In this document: positions 7,377-16,888 of the stretch, piece by piece
Numbering within the stretch: the first letter of the stretch is position 1
Layout: every line of letters begins with the position of its first letter
Source: an uncultured Lachnospiraceae bacterium
GTDB taxonomy: Bacteria; Bacillota; Clostridia; Lachnospirales; Lachnospiraceae
Length of the DNA: 27,508 bases
Direction: 5' to 3'
NCBI GenBank assembly: GCA_910585065.1
Contig: CAJUCG010000016.1
Span: forward strand, 1-27,508
The notes under the pieces: model-generated
What the model was told of the DNA's origin: nothing
What the model saw: the letters and a program-made list of their open reading frames with translations, nothing else
Databases searched by the model: none
Program-made: the position numbers and the translations under genes

Positions 7377-9840
7377 AAATATCATATTTTGCCGCAAGTC
7401 TTGCCGGAGGCAAACATAAAAGTCTTGTCACCGGAATCAGTGAGATAAACAGATAGTACAAAAAAATCCCCAGACCGACGGCTGCGCCCGCCTGCCATGG
7501 CAGCACCATGGAAAATCCCAGATCTGTAAACAGATTCAAGACCGCCACCACCACCCAGGTAAGCACGGCAGCGGGCAGAATACTCTGCATTGCCAAAAAG
7601 AAACTTTCTATTCCAAAAATTTCCAAAATCTTCTTTTTCGGCAGACCCAAAAGCCGATACACCGCTAATATACCAACGCGCCGTTGCACATAGGAACGCT
7701 GTAAAAGATAGAGCATCACCATGGATAAAGCAATAATAGTAACAGTAATTATCGTTCTCGCATCCGCTTTCATCGAAGCGGCAGTCCTGTATTTTTGCAG
7801 TGCTTCACCGTTGCGATCTCTTAATTTATACTGAATCTTCCCTTTATAATCCCGCTCCAAAATCCGGGTCAGCGTTGTTCTCAGCTCCCCTTTATCCTGT
7901 GCGTAAAAATCATAGGTCAAACTATTCATCGACAGCACAAGATCCTCAAATGCGGCATCGGAAATTATCAGTCTTGCGTGAGTGGGTACTTCTAGCGCGG
8001 CAGCAATCTCAAAAATTGTTGTATTGTTCGCCTTAAACCCAGAGCCAATCTTACTTCTGTAAGAAATACCTGCATTGTTCGTTACCACAATACATTCATC
8101 CGGTGCAAGTTCCTCCCCGTCATATAGTCCCTTATACTGTTCCGCTTCCATAAACTCGGAAAATCCAAGAACCTCCGCCCCCATATCCCCTATGGAGATA
8201 AGACCTGCCCACGGAACATAAAGTGTCGGATCGCCGCAATCGCAGATCCCCACAATCACTCCCTTATAACTCTTCTTAAAAAAGTCCAGAGAAATTCCCA
8301 AAAACTGTTCAATGCTAAAGATATCATTTTGCAGCACGCCATCTTGTTTAAGCACGGTATCAAGAACCCATCGGTCAATTACAACTTCGTCAACCCTGGT
8401 TGGCATTCTTCCATAAATTAAAGAAGATTCCGTAAGCCGATCCGTTGGGGCATAGCTGAAATTTTTTAGCTTTACCGAAATTTCCCCAAGCTGCGGAAAA
8501 GTATGCAGAGAAAAACTGGCATTGGTAAATGTCACATGGGGCAATAGATCAAAATCCACACCCTCCGCTTTTAGCGTGGCAATTAATCCCGGCACTAGGG
8601 AGAGTACACCGCGCGCTGCATCCGGATCTAGCGGGTCAAGATCCGAACCGCGCTCAATCGTCATTTCCAAGATATGGGAATCACTCACCAAAAATTCTTT
8701 TGGATCGATTGTGGAAAGAGTGAGATAATCTCCCATGATCCATATGGTAAGTATAGTCATTGCCGCAAGGAAGAAGCAGATGCTCCCCCGCCTTATTCCC
8801 TCTCCATGCATCAGCCGTCTAGCTTCCTCCACCACTTTTCGAAAAGGAAATCCAAATCCTGCCTTTGCTGGCGCGTCCGGTTTTTTCAAAGTCAGGGTAT
8901 CATCCATCTCCGAGAGCGTGAGTACCGGCGAGGTTCCCTCTTTTATTACAGGAAGTTCGCCGTTTTTCGAGCAGCTCACTGTGCGCGCATCACTCGTCTT
9001 TATTATAATCTTGTCATTTAATACGGCGATGGTTAAATCCGCAGGGAGTGCCCCCTCCTCGGTAAGAACGCGGATGGTAATACTATTGTCTGAAACATGG
9101 GAAGATTCATAATCCCCCGCATAGAGGGTACTTCCCTCGCCCACCAAAAATTTTTCGCGCTTCCAGCTTGTCTCATCCGCCACCACACGCCCGTCCGAAA
9201 GCGTAATGATCCGATCGGCAAAAAAGCGTGCGATCTGTTCCTCGTGTGTTACCATAACCACAAGGCTATTCCTTGAAATCTGGCGCAGCAGCGTACAGAT
9301 ATTTAAGGTGTTCTCCTCATCCAGATTTCCTGTCGGTTCATCAGCAAAAATCACTCTTGGTCTTCTGGCAATCGCCCGGGCAATCGCGACGCGCTGCTGC
9401 TGCCCGCCGGAGAGCTCCCCAACTTTTCTGCGGGAGTAGCGCGACATATTTACTGCCTCAAGTGCCTCCCTTACGCGGGCAAGCCTCTCCTTATGTGTAA
9501 GTGCTAAGGCGTGCAGCCCCAAATAGACATTGTACGCGGTACTGTGATCGGGAAGGAGATAATAATTCTGAAAAATATAGCTGAAACTATTATCGCGCTC
9601 CCTCTCATACTCGCGTGTTCCAGATTTGGAAACGGTGGTTTCTAAAGCAGTGATCTGCCCGCCATCAAAGGAATCCAGTCCCCCCACCGCGTTTAGCAGG
9701 CTGGTCTTTCCACAGCCGGAAGCACCGATAATACAGACAAAACCAACATCGGGCAGCGTTAAGGAAATATCGTGCAGCACATGGTTTGCATTGCGGCTCT
9801 TTCTGTCATAGGTTTTGTTCAGGTTTTTAATCTCTATCAT
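7375..9840 (-). CDS. ABC transporter, fused ATPase and FtsX-like permease (intact)
   Basis: An 821-residue MacB-like fusion. The N-terminal ATPase (about 1-215) has Walker A GASGCGKT (39-46), Q-loop Gln91, signature LSGGQ (143-147) and Walker B VIFADE (163-168). The permease part has one membrane segment near GSICFFLAAMTILTIWIMG, a large extracytoplasmic domain, and three C-terminal membrane segments in the last 150 residues. Systems of this type export peptides or lipoproteins, or act mechanically on the envelope; the substrate is not evident. I use the ATG at 9840, which overlaps the upstream stop by ATGA. Longer readings in this frame merely run across the upstream gene. Its partner upstream is interrupted by a stop codon, so the pair may not work as a heterodimer. 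Confidence 0.88.
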   Translation of the reverse strand: MIEIKNLNKTYDRKSRNANHVLHDISLTLPDVGFVCIIGASGCGKTSLLNAVGGLDSFDGGQITALETTVSKSGTREYERERDNSFSYIFQNYYLLPDHSTAYNVYLGLHALALTHKERLARVREALEAVNMSRYSRRKVGELSGGQQQRVAIARAIARRPRVIFADEPTGNLDEENTLNICTLLRQISRNSLVVMVTHEEQIARFFADRIITLSDGRVVADETSWKREKFLVGEGSTLYAGDYESSHVSDNSITIRVLTEEGALPADLTIAVLNDKIIIKTSDARTVSCSKNGELPVIKEGTSPVLTLSEMDDTLTLKKPDAPAKAGFGFPFRKVVEEARRLMHGEGIRRGSICFFLAAMTILTIWIMGDYLTLSTIDPKEFLVSDSHILEMTIERGSDLDPLDPDAARGVLSLVPGLIATLKAEGVDFDLLPHVTFTNASFSLHTFPQLGEISVKLKNFSYAPTDRLTESSLIYGRMPTRVDEVVIDRWVLDTVLKQDGVLQNDIFSIEQFLGISLDFFKKSYKGVIVGICDCGDPTLYVPWAGLISIGDMGAEVLGFSEFMEAEQYKGLYDGEELAPDECIVVTNNAGISYRSKIGSGFKANNTTIFEIAAALEVPTHARLIISDAAFEDLVLSMNSLTYDFYAQDKGELRTTLTRILERDYKGKIQYKLRDRNGEALQKYRTAASMKADARTIITVTIIALSMVMLYLLQRSYVQRRVGILAVYRLLGLPKKKILEIFGIESFFLAMQSILPAAVLTWVVVAVLNLFTDLGFSMVLPWQAGAAVGLGIFLYYLFISLIPVTRLLCLPPARLAAKYDI

Positions 9841-12170
9841 TCCTCTTCCTCCTCCCCGTCTAAGTCTAAATCTGTATAATCCAAACTGGATGGATATACC
9901 TGGCGGCCGATAAAGTGCTGAATCCACAAGGCCGCTAAAAAACCAGCTACAAGATGGATCGCCATAAAGATCAAAATATAGCTTAGAGGCAAGTATTTTA
10001 CAATCTGTGCAATCCGGGAAACCTCCGCCACAAAAGCGAAAAATACTGCCACAAAAGCGAGAAATTGTCCACCAAGTGTAAAGATAACTACCTGCCATAA
10101 AACAGAGTGTTTCGCCGTGCGGCAGCGAAGTCCAAGATTAGCAAGCAGTTTAAATTCTCCCGTCTCCATACTAAACATTGCACGCAGCACAAAAACTTGC
10201 AGGAAAAATATGGCAACTGATGCAAGAATACAGATTTTTAAGGTCTGCAAACGCTCAGCGGCAAGCTTTTCATTCTACTTGGTCGATCCTATCTGGTACG
10301 GAGACAAAGCCGGATAGCCCAGCTCATGCACTGCCTTCAGCACGCGATCCGTGTAGGCATAGTCCGATATCGTAAGCGATATTACCTCGCTTCCCGTATC
10401 CGGCACCATCTGTTCAAATAGCTTTGGTTTTACAAGATAATAATACCGGTAAGTGGAAGTATGTGTCCCATAGGGTTTAAGCATAAAGGGATTTCCATAA
10501 ACATCAAAAAAAGAATATTGCGTTTTATAGTATTCCTCTGTTATATTAATATCCCCCCACCCTTTCTTTATCACCTTAGTAAATACTTGATCTATCAACG
10601 AAGATTCCATGGCAACGGAGCAGATAAATCTCCCCTCCATCGGGTCATCCCCCGTAACATATATATTATCTGGAATATCGTAGGTTGGCGCGATAACTAC
10701 TTCTCCCATCTGATTCCTGGTCAGAACACGCCCTAGCTGCTCTGCAACATAAAAATGCCGTCCCAGATCGGTCACTCCCACCACGGTAGCCTTCACCTCG
10801 ATATAAGTGCCAACAGGCCATAATTTTTTATTGCAGATATAAAAGGTTATCTCCGTCCCAATCTGTTCTTCATTTCCCACAGCCACGATCTCGTACATAT
10901 TCTCCGGCAGGCGGCCCGCAGTTAAAAAATCTGCGCCCTCCGGCAAATATGGCACGGTCTGCAAAAAAATATTGGTATCGCCAAGGGTGAGTGTCTCCTT
11001 AATCTCCCCTGTTGGAGAGCCAAAATCATCCACAAGTGCCTCAAAATGCCGCTCATAATCCACACCGTCCCGATAATATAAATTGATATCCGAGATGAAG
11101 CCATAACGCTCAATCCTCTCCACAAAGGGTAGTGCAAGCAGTGCATCGCAATCCTCTTTTGTTATGCTCGTCCCATCCTCCCTCACCACAGCAATCCGGG
11201 TTTTCTCCCCATTGGCAAAAGCGGAGGCATCGTAAGTTCTGGTAAAACTATCATCGATATTGATTACAAATGTACCCGCAAAAACAAAGAGTGCCAATGC
11301 GGTAAGCGCGAAGAAAAACATCATGATTGCCGACCAGATGGGGCGCGAGCTTATCTGGAGGAATGCAGTATACCAGTTTAGATTTTTCGTTTTCTTTCCC
11401 AAATCCGCTTTTAGTGGCGGCTTTGTATTGTCGCGGACAGGTTTGGCAGTCTCCTCCACCGTCCGCACTTTCCCTTCCTCCATCGGCTGCAATCTTATAT
11501 CCGCATCCACCTCGCCATCCCGGATGGTAATGCGCCGGGTGACAAATTCCTGTGCCTCGTTAAAATCATGCGTGACCATCAGCACTAGCTGTTCTCTTGC
11601 CGCTGCGGCAAGCAATTGTATAACTTTCGCGCTGTTCTCACTGTCAAGATTTCCGGTCGGCTCATCTGCAATTAAAATTGGCGCGGGCTTAGCCAAGGCT
11701 CTTGCAATAGAAAGACGCTGTTTTTGTCCGCTGGAAAGTTTGGCGGCACGGCGTTTCTTCTTATCTAATAGTTCCACTTCAGCGAGAATTTCCTCTGCGC
11801 GTGCCTTTGCGTGCGTCTTATCCATCCCTGTTAAGATCAGTGCGCTGACCACGTTTTCAATTACTGTGCAGCCCGGCAGGATATCATAATTTTGTGAGAT
11901 AAAACTGATGTTGCTGATGCGGTACTGCTCCCAGTCCGGCAGTCCATAATGGGAAGTCGGCTTCCCATTTACACTCATCTCCCCGCTCTCATAGGGCAAA
12001 ATCCCCGCGATCACTTTGGCCAGGGTGGACTTCCCGCTGCCGCTCTCGCCGGTGATCGCAACAAACTCTCCCAGCGTGAACTCCAAATTGACCCCGTGCA
12101 GCCCCATCACAACGGACTGACCAGAAGTATAATATTTTGAAATATTTTCAAGGGTTAAAAATGCAGGCAT
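9837..12170 (-). pseudogene. ABC transporter, fused ATPase and FtsX-like permease, interrupted by an in-frame TAG
   Basis: One reading frame of 777 sense and nonsense codons has a single TAG at 10275-10277 (codon 632). Before it lie a complete ATPase (Walker A GESGSGKS at 41-48, signature LSSGQ at 145-149, Walker B ILIADE at 165-170), the first membrane segment (IWSAIMMFFFALTALALFVF) and the extracytoplasmic domain. After it, in the same frame, come NEKLAAERLQTLK and the last three membrane segments, ending in an acidic tail. Read-through would restore a normal FtsX layout, while termination would leave a protein with one membrane segment. The ATG at 12170 has GGAGG eight bases upstream; an in-frame TTG at 12185 is less likely. 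It is probably a recent point-mutation pseudogene or a sequencing error. The ATPase half could still be made. Confidence 0.83.
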
Positions 12171-12243
12171 ATAAAATTCCTCCAAGGATTTCCTACCGAA
12201 CCAGGTAAAAAACGACGAATACGGTCAGAAATTGATGCTACAA

Positions 12244-12272
12244 AGTATATAACATATTGAACAAAAATGCAA
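12244..12272 (-). promoter_or_regulatory. Promoter of the ABC-transporter pair
   Basis: On the minus strand TTGCAT (12267-12272), 17 bases, then TATACT (12244-12249), about 70 bp before the ATG at 12170. The rest of the 331-bp space between the divergent ABC and PurF-like genes (12171-12501) holds only this promoter and the one at 12403-12431. I see no gene, operator-like repeat or riboswitch there. Confidence 0.65.
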
Positions 12273-12402
12273 GTATGATGAATTTATTTCATCTTTAAGC
12301 ATATTACTTTTTATTTTCAGAAGAATATCATTCTCTCAGAGCCTATCTAAGCGGGTTTTATATTCCTCAATATTTTACTTTCCCTTCCCTGTTCAAAAAA
12401 TC

Positions 12403-12431
12403 TTGATTTCTTCACTTATTGCGATTATAAT
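12403..12431 (+). promoter_or_regulatory. Promoter of the PurF-like gene
   Basis: TTGATT (12403-12408), a 17-base spacer and TATAAT (12426-12431). The predicted leader is about 65 bases and contains one short possible hairpin (GGAATC 12445-12450 with GATTCC 12462-12467). No purine-riboswitch sequence was recognised. Confidence 0.75.
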
Positions 12432-12501
12432 GTCCTTGTTGATTGGAATCGCTTTGTGGGAGATTCCCGCTAAAACACAGATATTTATACGGAGGTTTAT
12501 T

Positions 12502-13911
12502 ATGGGCGGATTTTTTGCAGTAGCTTCAAAGGAAGATTGTGTATTTGACTTGTTTTTCGGCACGGACTATCACTCGCATCTTGGGACAAGGCGTGGTGGG
12601 ATGGCCGTCTTTGGGGAAAAGGGGTTTGATCGCTCCATCCACAATATTGAAAATTCCCCGTTCCGCACCAAATTTGAAAAGGATATCAACCAGATGAAGG
12701 GGCATTTCGGAGTTGGCTGTATCTCCGACTACGAACCTCAGCCCCTTTTAGTTCGATCACATCACGGCACCTACGCGATCACAACGGTCGGGAAGGTAAA
12801 TAATACCGATGCAATTGTGGATACTTTGTTTCAGAATGGAAATTCCCATTTTCTTGAGATGAGCGGCGGCGATATCAATACAACAGAACTTGTCGCCGCC
12901 ATTATCAATCAGAAGGAAAATATTGTCGAGGGAATTCAATATGCGCAGGAACTAATTGATGGTTCCATGACCATTCTTTTGCTGATGCAAAAGGGCATCT
13001 ATGTTGCGCGCGATAAAATGGGGCGCACTCCTGTTGCCATAGGAAAGAAAGATGGCTCCATCTGTGCCGCGTTTGAAAGCTTCTCCTATTTAAATCTCGG
13101 CTACTCCAATTTTAGAGAATTAGGCCCTGGAGAAATTGTTGTTCTCACCCCGGATACAGTCACAACACTTGCTGCGCCAGGCAAAAAAACGAAAATCTGT
13201 ACTTTCCTTTGGGTTTATTATGGCTATCCCTCCTCCTCCTACGAGGGGATCAGCGTCGAGCGGATGCGCTACAACTGCGGGAAACTAATGGCAAAGCGCG
13301 ACAAGGTAAAGCCGGATGTCGTTGCGGGAGTTCCGGATTCCGGCACCGCCCACGCAGTTGGCTATGCAAATGAGTCCGGCATCCCATTCTCCCGCCCGTT
13401 TATCAAATATACTCCGACCTGGCCGCGCTCTTTTATGCCGACCATCCAGCAAAAACGCAATCTGATTGCAAAGATGAAACTGATCCCTGTGCATGATCTG
13501 ATTGAGGGACAGAGTATGCTATTGATCGACGACTCGATTGTGCGCGGCACACAGCTTGGCGAAACTACCGAATTTCTCTACCAGAGCGGCGCGAAAGAAG
13601 TCCATATCCGCCCTGCCTGCCCGCCGATTATGTACGGGTGCAAATACTTAAATTTCTCGCGCTCAACTTCCGAGATGGACTTGATTGCGCGCCGCGTGAT
13701 CGCAAGACTTGAGGGTGATAGGGCGGACGACGAGGAAGTGCTTAGCCGCTACGCTGACCCGGACACAGAAGAATATGCGGCGATGGTTGAGGAGATCTGC
13801 AAGGAATTAGGGTTTACCTCACTGCAATTTAACCGGCTAGATGATATGTTAGCGGCGGTGGAGATCGATCCGTGCAAACTGTGTACGTACTGCTGGAACG
13901 GAAAGGAATAA
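12502..13911 (+). CDS. PurF-like amidophosphoribosyltransferase lacking the N-terminal catalytic cysteine
   Basis: The 469-residue product aligns in outline with glutamine-PRPP amidotransferase, the first step of purine synthesis. The PRPP loop LIDDSIVRGT (341-350) is intact, and TFLWVYYGYPSSSYEGI matches the usual SFEYIYFARPDS region. Cys233, Cys380, Cys458 and Cys461 lie where Bacillus PurF holds its 4Fe-4S cluster. The N-terminus reads MGGFFAVASKED, whereas an active PurF exposes a cysteine (CG[IV]xGI) as the glutaminase nucleophile. No cysteine occurs before residue 13. The start is certain, with GGAGG six bases upstream. It is therefore a paralogue that cannot use glutamine in the normal way, and may use ammonia or have another PRPP-related role. 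It is alone in its transcription unit, with no other pur gene nearby. Confidence 0.85.
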   Translation: MGGFFAVASKEDCVFDLFFGTDYHSHLGTRRGGMAVFGEKGFDRSIHNIENSPFRTKFEKDINQMKGHFGVGCISDYEPQPLLVRSHHGTYAITTVGKVNNTDAIVDTLFQNGNSHFLEMSGGDINTTELVAAIINQKENIVEGIQYAQELIDGSMTILLLMQKGIYVARDKMGRTPVAIGKKDGSICAAFESFSYLNLGYSNFRELGPGEIVVLTPDTVTTLAAPGKKTKICTFLWVYYGYPSSSYEGISVERMRYNCGKLMAKRDKVKPDVVAGVPDSGTAHAVGYANESGIPFSRPFIKYTPTWPRSFMPTIQQKRNLIAKMKLIPVHDLIEGQSMLLIDDSIVRGTQLGETTEFLYQSGAKEVHIRPACPPIMYGCKYLNFSRSTSEMDLIARRVIARLEGDRADDEEVLSRYADPDTEEYAAMVEEICKELGFTSLQFNRLDDMLAAVEIDPCKLCTYCWNGKE

Positions 13912-13929
13912 GATTAGGAAGATGTCCGC

Positions 13930-13968
13930 AAAAAAGAGCGGGACAGAAAGCAATAATCTCTGTCCCGC
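13930..13968 (-). terminator. Terminator after gatB
   Basis: A perfect 10-bp stem (GCGGGACAGA 13938-13947 with TCTGTCCCGC 13959-13968) is followed on the minus strand by TCTTTTTT. It lies just past the gatB stop codon. On the plus strand no T run follows, so it serves the minus-strand aspS-gatCAB operon. Confidence 0.88.
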
Positions 13969-13981
13969 CCCATAAAAAAAC

Positions 13982-15418
13982 TTATTTTTCTTCCAATGCC
14001 TGTTTTAACAGTTCATTTACTTTTCCGGGATCTGCCTTCCCCTTCATCGCCTTCATGGTCTGCCCGACTAAAAATCCGAATGCCCTGTCTTTTCCGCCCT
14101 TAAAATCTGCTACGGACTGTGTATTTTCTGCTAATATGTGCAAAATGGTTTCTCTTAAAAGTGCATCATCCTGCACCATCAAAAGCCCTTTTTCCTTTAC
14201 ATACGCTTCTGGTTCAATATTTTCTTTAAAAATCTGCTCAAATACCTCCTTGGCTACTGTGCGGTTGATCTTCCCCTTATCAATCAGTGCGATCAGCGAT
14301 GCGAGTTTCTCCGGATCGAGCAAAAGATCCTCCGCATCCATCTCCTCCTCCTTTAGCAAGCGCATGGTTTCCACCATCAGCCAGTTGGAGACCTCCTTTG
14401 GTTTACCACAGAGTGCCACGCACTCTTCAAAGATATCCGCCATCTTTTTTGCCCCGGTAATAATTGCCGCATCGTAGGCAGGAATTCCAAATTCTTTTTC
14501 GTATCGCGCCATTTTTGCATCGCGCAGTTCCGGTTCGCGTGCCTTGATCTCAGAAAGCCACTCTTTCGTAATCTCAAGCGGCACAAGATCCGGCTCCGGA
14601 AAATACCGATAGTCCTGTGCGTCCTCCTTCGAGCGCATCGCAAAGCTGGTATCCTTATTCTCATCCCAGCGTCTTGTCTCCTGGATAATTTGTCCTCCGT
14701 ATTCTAATATTTCAATCTGCCGCTTTCTCTCACCCTCCACGGCACGCGCAATCGCCTTAAATGAGTTCATATTCTTCATTTCTGTGCGCGTTCCAAATTT
14801 TTCCACTCCCATCTCGCGGACGGAGAGGTTGATATCTGCGCGTAGCGAACCCTCCTGCATTTTGCAGTCTGACACACCGAGATATTTTAAGATCAGCCGC
14901 AGTTTTTCCAAGTACGCAATCACCTCGTCTGCAGAGCGCATATCCGGCTCACTCACAATCTCAATCAACGGCACGCCGCAGCGGTTGTAATCCACCAGTG
15001 TGCAGTCTTCCCAGGGGTCGTGTATCAGCTTGCCCGCATCCTCCTCCATATGAATTTCATGAATGCCAATCCGCTTTTTCCCCGCACTCGTCTCAATTTC
15101 TATTCCGCCGTTTCTGCAAATTGGCAGATAGAGCTGCGAAATCTGATATGCCTTTGGCAGATCGGGATAAAAATAATTTTTCCGGTCAAATTTTGCATTT
15201 CTTGTGATCTCGCAGTCCATCGCAAGCCCTGCGGCAATTGCATACTCCACCACTTTTTTATTTAACACCGGCAACGTCCCCGGCATCCCCATACAGACCG
15301 GGCAGCAGTGAGAATTTGGCGATCCGCCAAACTCTGTGGTGCAGCCGCAGAAAATCTTTGTTTTTGTCGCCAGTTCCACATGAACTTCAAGCCCGATCAC
15401 AGTTTCATAATTTTTCAT
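13982..15418 (-). CDS. gatB: Aspartyl/glutamyl-tRNA(Asn/Gln) amidotransferase subunit B
   Basis: The kinase/transferase subunit of GatCAB. It binds mischarged Asp-tRNA(Asn) or Glu-tRNA(Gln), phosphorylates the carboxylate with ATP and accepts ammonia channelled from GatA. At 478 residues it is full length, opening ETVIGLEVHVELATKTKIFC and continuing with the cysteine-rich NSHCCPVCMGMPGTLPVLN, HMEEDAGKLIH, DYNRCGVPLIEIVSEPD and DYRYFPEPDLVPL blocks that mark GatB. The tRNA-binding GatB/YqeY tail takes up the last 150 residues. It follows gatA by 20 bp with GAGGAGG before the ATG, and is the last gene before the terminator. Confidence 0.96.
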   Translation of the reverse strand: MKNYETVIGLEVHVELATKTKIFCGCTTEFGGSPNSHCCPVCMGMPGTLPVLNKKVVEYAIAAGLAMDCEITRNAKFDRKNYFYPDLPKAYQISQLYLPICRNGGIEIETSAGKKRIGIHEIHMEEDAGKLIHDPWEDCTLVDYNRCGVPLIEIVSEPDMRSADEVIAYLEKLRLILKYLGVSDCKMQEGSLRADINLSVREMGVEKFGTRTEMKNMNSFKAIARAVEGERKRQIEILEYGGQIIQETRRWDENKDTSFAMRSKEDAQDYRYFPEPDLVPLEITKEWLSEIKAREPELRDAKMARYEKEFGIPAYDAAIITGAKKMADIFEECVALCGKPKEVSNWLMVETMRLLKEEEMDAEDLLLDPEKLASLIALIDKGKINRTVAKEVFEQIFKENIEPEAYVKEKGLLMVQDDALLRETILHILAENTQSVADFKGGKDRAFGFLVGQTMKAMKGKADPGKVNELLKQALEEK

Positions 15419-15438
15419 TTTAACCTCCTCGCTGTAAT

Positions 15439-16875
15439 TTACTTTATCGATCGCTCAAAGCAATATGCCGCGCGAAGAATTTCTCTCTCGCCAAAGGGTC
15501 TGCCAATCAATTGCAGACCGATGGGAAGCCCCTCTTTATCCCGCCCGCACGGCAGACTAATGGCAGGAAGCCCCGCCAGATTCACGGAGACCGTATAAAT
15601 ATCCCCCAGGTACATTTTGAGTGGATCGGACAAATTTTCTCCAAGTTTTAGCGCGGTTGTCGGCGCAGTTGGTCCCAAGATTAAATCATATTTTTCAAAG
15701 GCACGGTCAAATCCCTTTTTTATCACAGCTTTTACCTTGAGTGCTTTGTTATAGTACGCATCGTAATAGCCGGAGCTTAATACAAATGCCCCGATCATCA
15801 TACGGCGTTTTGCCTCCTCCCCAAAACCTTCTGTGCGGGTGCGCCTATACATTTCTTCTAATCCCTCATAATCTTTTGTGCGAAATCCATATTTTACGCC
15901 ATCGTAGCGCGAGAGATTGGAACTCGCCTCCGCACAGGCGATCACATAGTAGGCGGGGATAGCATAATCCACTGCTTCAAGGTCAAATTCCTCCACCGTA
16001 GCACCTCTTTTTCGCAGCAGATCCGCTGCAAGAAAGATGGCGGATTTTACCTCGTCATCCAGTCCTTTCCCAAGATACCCGCGCGGAATGCCGATACGCA
16101 TTCCCGAGATATCCTCCGCAAGTGCGTTAAGATAAGAAAATTCTTTCTGCTGCACACTGGTGGAATCTTTTACATCGCCCCCAGCAATTACGGAGAGTAT
16201 TGCCGCACAGTCCGCTACATCCTTTCCGATCGGTCCTATCTGATCGAGCGAGGAGGCATAGGCAATCAGTCCATAGCGTGAAACCATGCCATAAGTAGGT
16301 TTGATCCCGACAACGCCGCAGAAGGCACTGGGCTGGCGAATGGAGCCGCCAGTATCCGAACCAAGTGCTAAGAACGCTTCCCCTGCTGCCACTGCCGCCG
16401 CAGAGCCGCCCGAAGAACCGCCCGGAACTCTCGTGATATCGCGCGGATTTTTCGTCGCTCCAAAATAGGAAGTTTCCGTGGTGCTTCCCATCGCAAACTC
16501 ATCCATATTGGTCTTTCCCAATACAATCATTCCCGCCGCATCCAATTTTTTAATTACCTCTGCATTGTAGGGCGGCTTAAAATTTTCGAGAATTTTCGAA
16601 GCGCAGGTGGTTCTTACCCCTTTTGTACAGATATTATCTTTAACTGCAACCGGCACTCCTGCAAGCGGCGAGGTGTATTCCCCCGTGCGAATCCCCTCCT
16701 GCACTTTTTTAGCACGGGCAAGTGCCTCCTCCTCTAATACCGTGATATAGCAGTGATATTCACTCTCGCGCTCCCTTATCATATCAAGCTGTGCGCGCAC
16801 CACTTCCTCAACCGAAATTTCTCCCGCCCGGATTTTTCTTCCAAGTTCAAGAGCTGTCCATCTGGTTATCTCCAT
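15439..16875 (-). CDS. gatA: Aspartyl/glutamyl-tRNA(Asn/Gln) amidotransferase subunit A
   Basis: The glutaminase subunit of GatCAB, an amidase-signature enzyme that releases ammonia from glutamine. At 478 residues it is full length. The Ser-cisSer-Lys triad is visible at the family's standard numbers: Lys79 in AVKDNICTKG, Ser154 in PGGSSGGSAA and Ser178 in DTGGSIRQPS. The subunit order gatC-gatA-gatB is the usual one. GGGGGAGAG precedes the ATG, and the gap to gatC is 13 bp. Confidence 0.97.
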   Translation of the reverse strand: MEITRWTALELGRKIRAGEISVEEVVRAQLDMIRERESEYHCYITVLEEEALARAKKVQEGIRTGEYTSPLAGVPVAVKDNICTKGVRTTCASKILENFKPPYNAEVIKKLDAAGMIVLGKTNMDEFAMGSTTETSYFGATKNPRDITRVPGGSSGGSAAAVAAGEAFLALGSDTGGSIRQPSAFCGVVGIKPTYGMVSRYGLIAYASSLDQIGPIGKDVADCAAILSVIAGGDVKDSTSVQQKEFSYLNALAEDISGMRIGIPRGYLGKGLDDEVKSAIFLAADLLRKRGATVEEFDLEAVDYAIPAYYVIACAEASSNLSRYDGVKYGFRTKDYEGLEEMYRRTRTEGFGEEAKRRMMIGAFVLSSGYYDAYYNKALKVKAVIKKGFDRAFEKYDLILGPTAPTTALKLGENLSDPLKMYLGDIYTVSVNLAGLPAISLPCGRDKEGLPIGLQLIGRPFGEREILRAAYCFERSIK

Positions 16876-16888
16876 AAGTTCTCTCCCC

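Noticed and set aside
9841..10098. N-terminal extension of the intact ABC transporter to 10098
   Set aside because: The extra residues are an out-of-frame reading of the upstream permease gene. The ATG at 9840 with its stop/start overlap and ribosome binding site is the proper start.
10275..10277. TAG read as pyrrolysine in the ABC permease
   Set aside because: Nothing in the window supports pyrrolysine use, and the protein is not a methylamine methyltransferase. A point mutation or sequencing error is simpler.
11260..11889. 209-codon plus-strand open frame
   Set aside because: Antisense to the ATPase domain of the interrupted ABC gene, with low-complexity Ser/Ala composition and no ribosome binding site.
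12432..12501. Purine riboswitch in the leader of the PurF-like gene
   Set aside because: The leader is only about 65 bases and shows one short possible hairpin, with no three-way-junction signature of a purine riboswitch.
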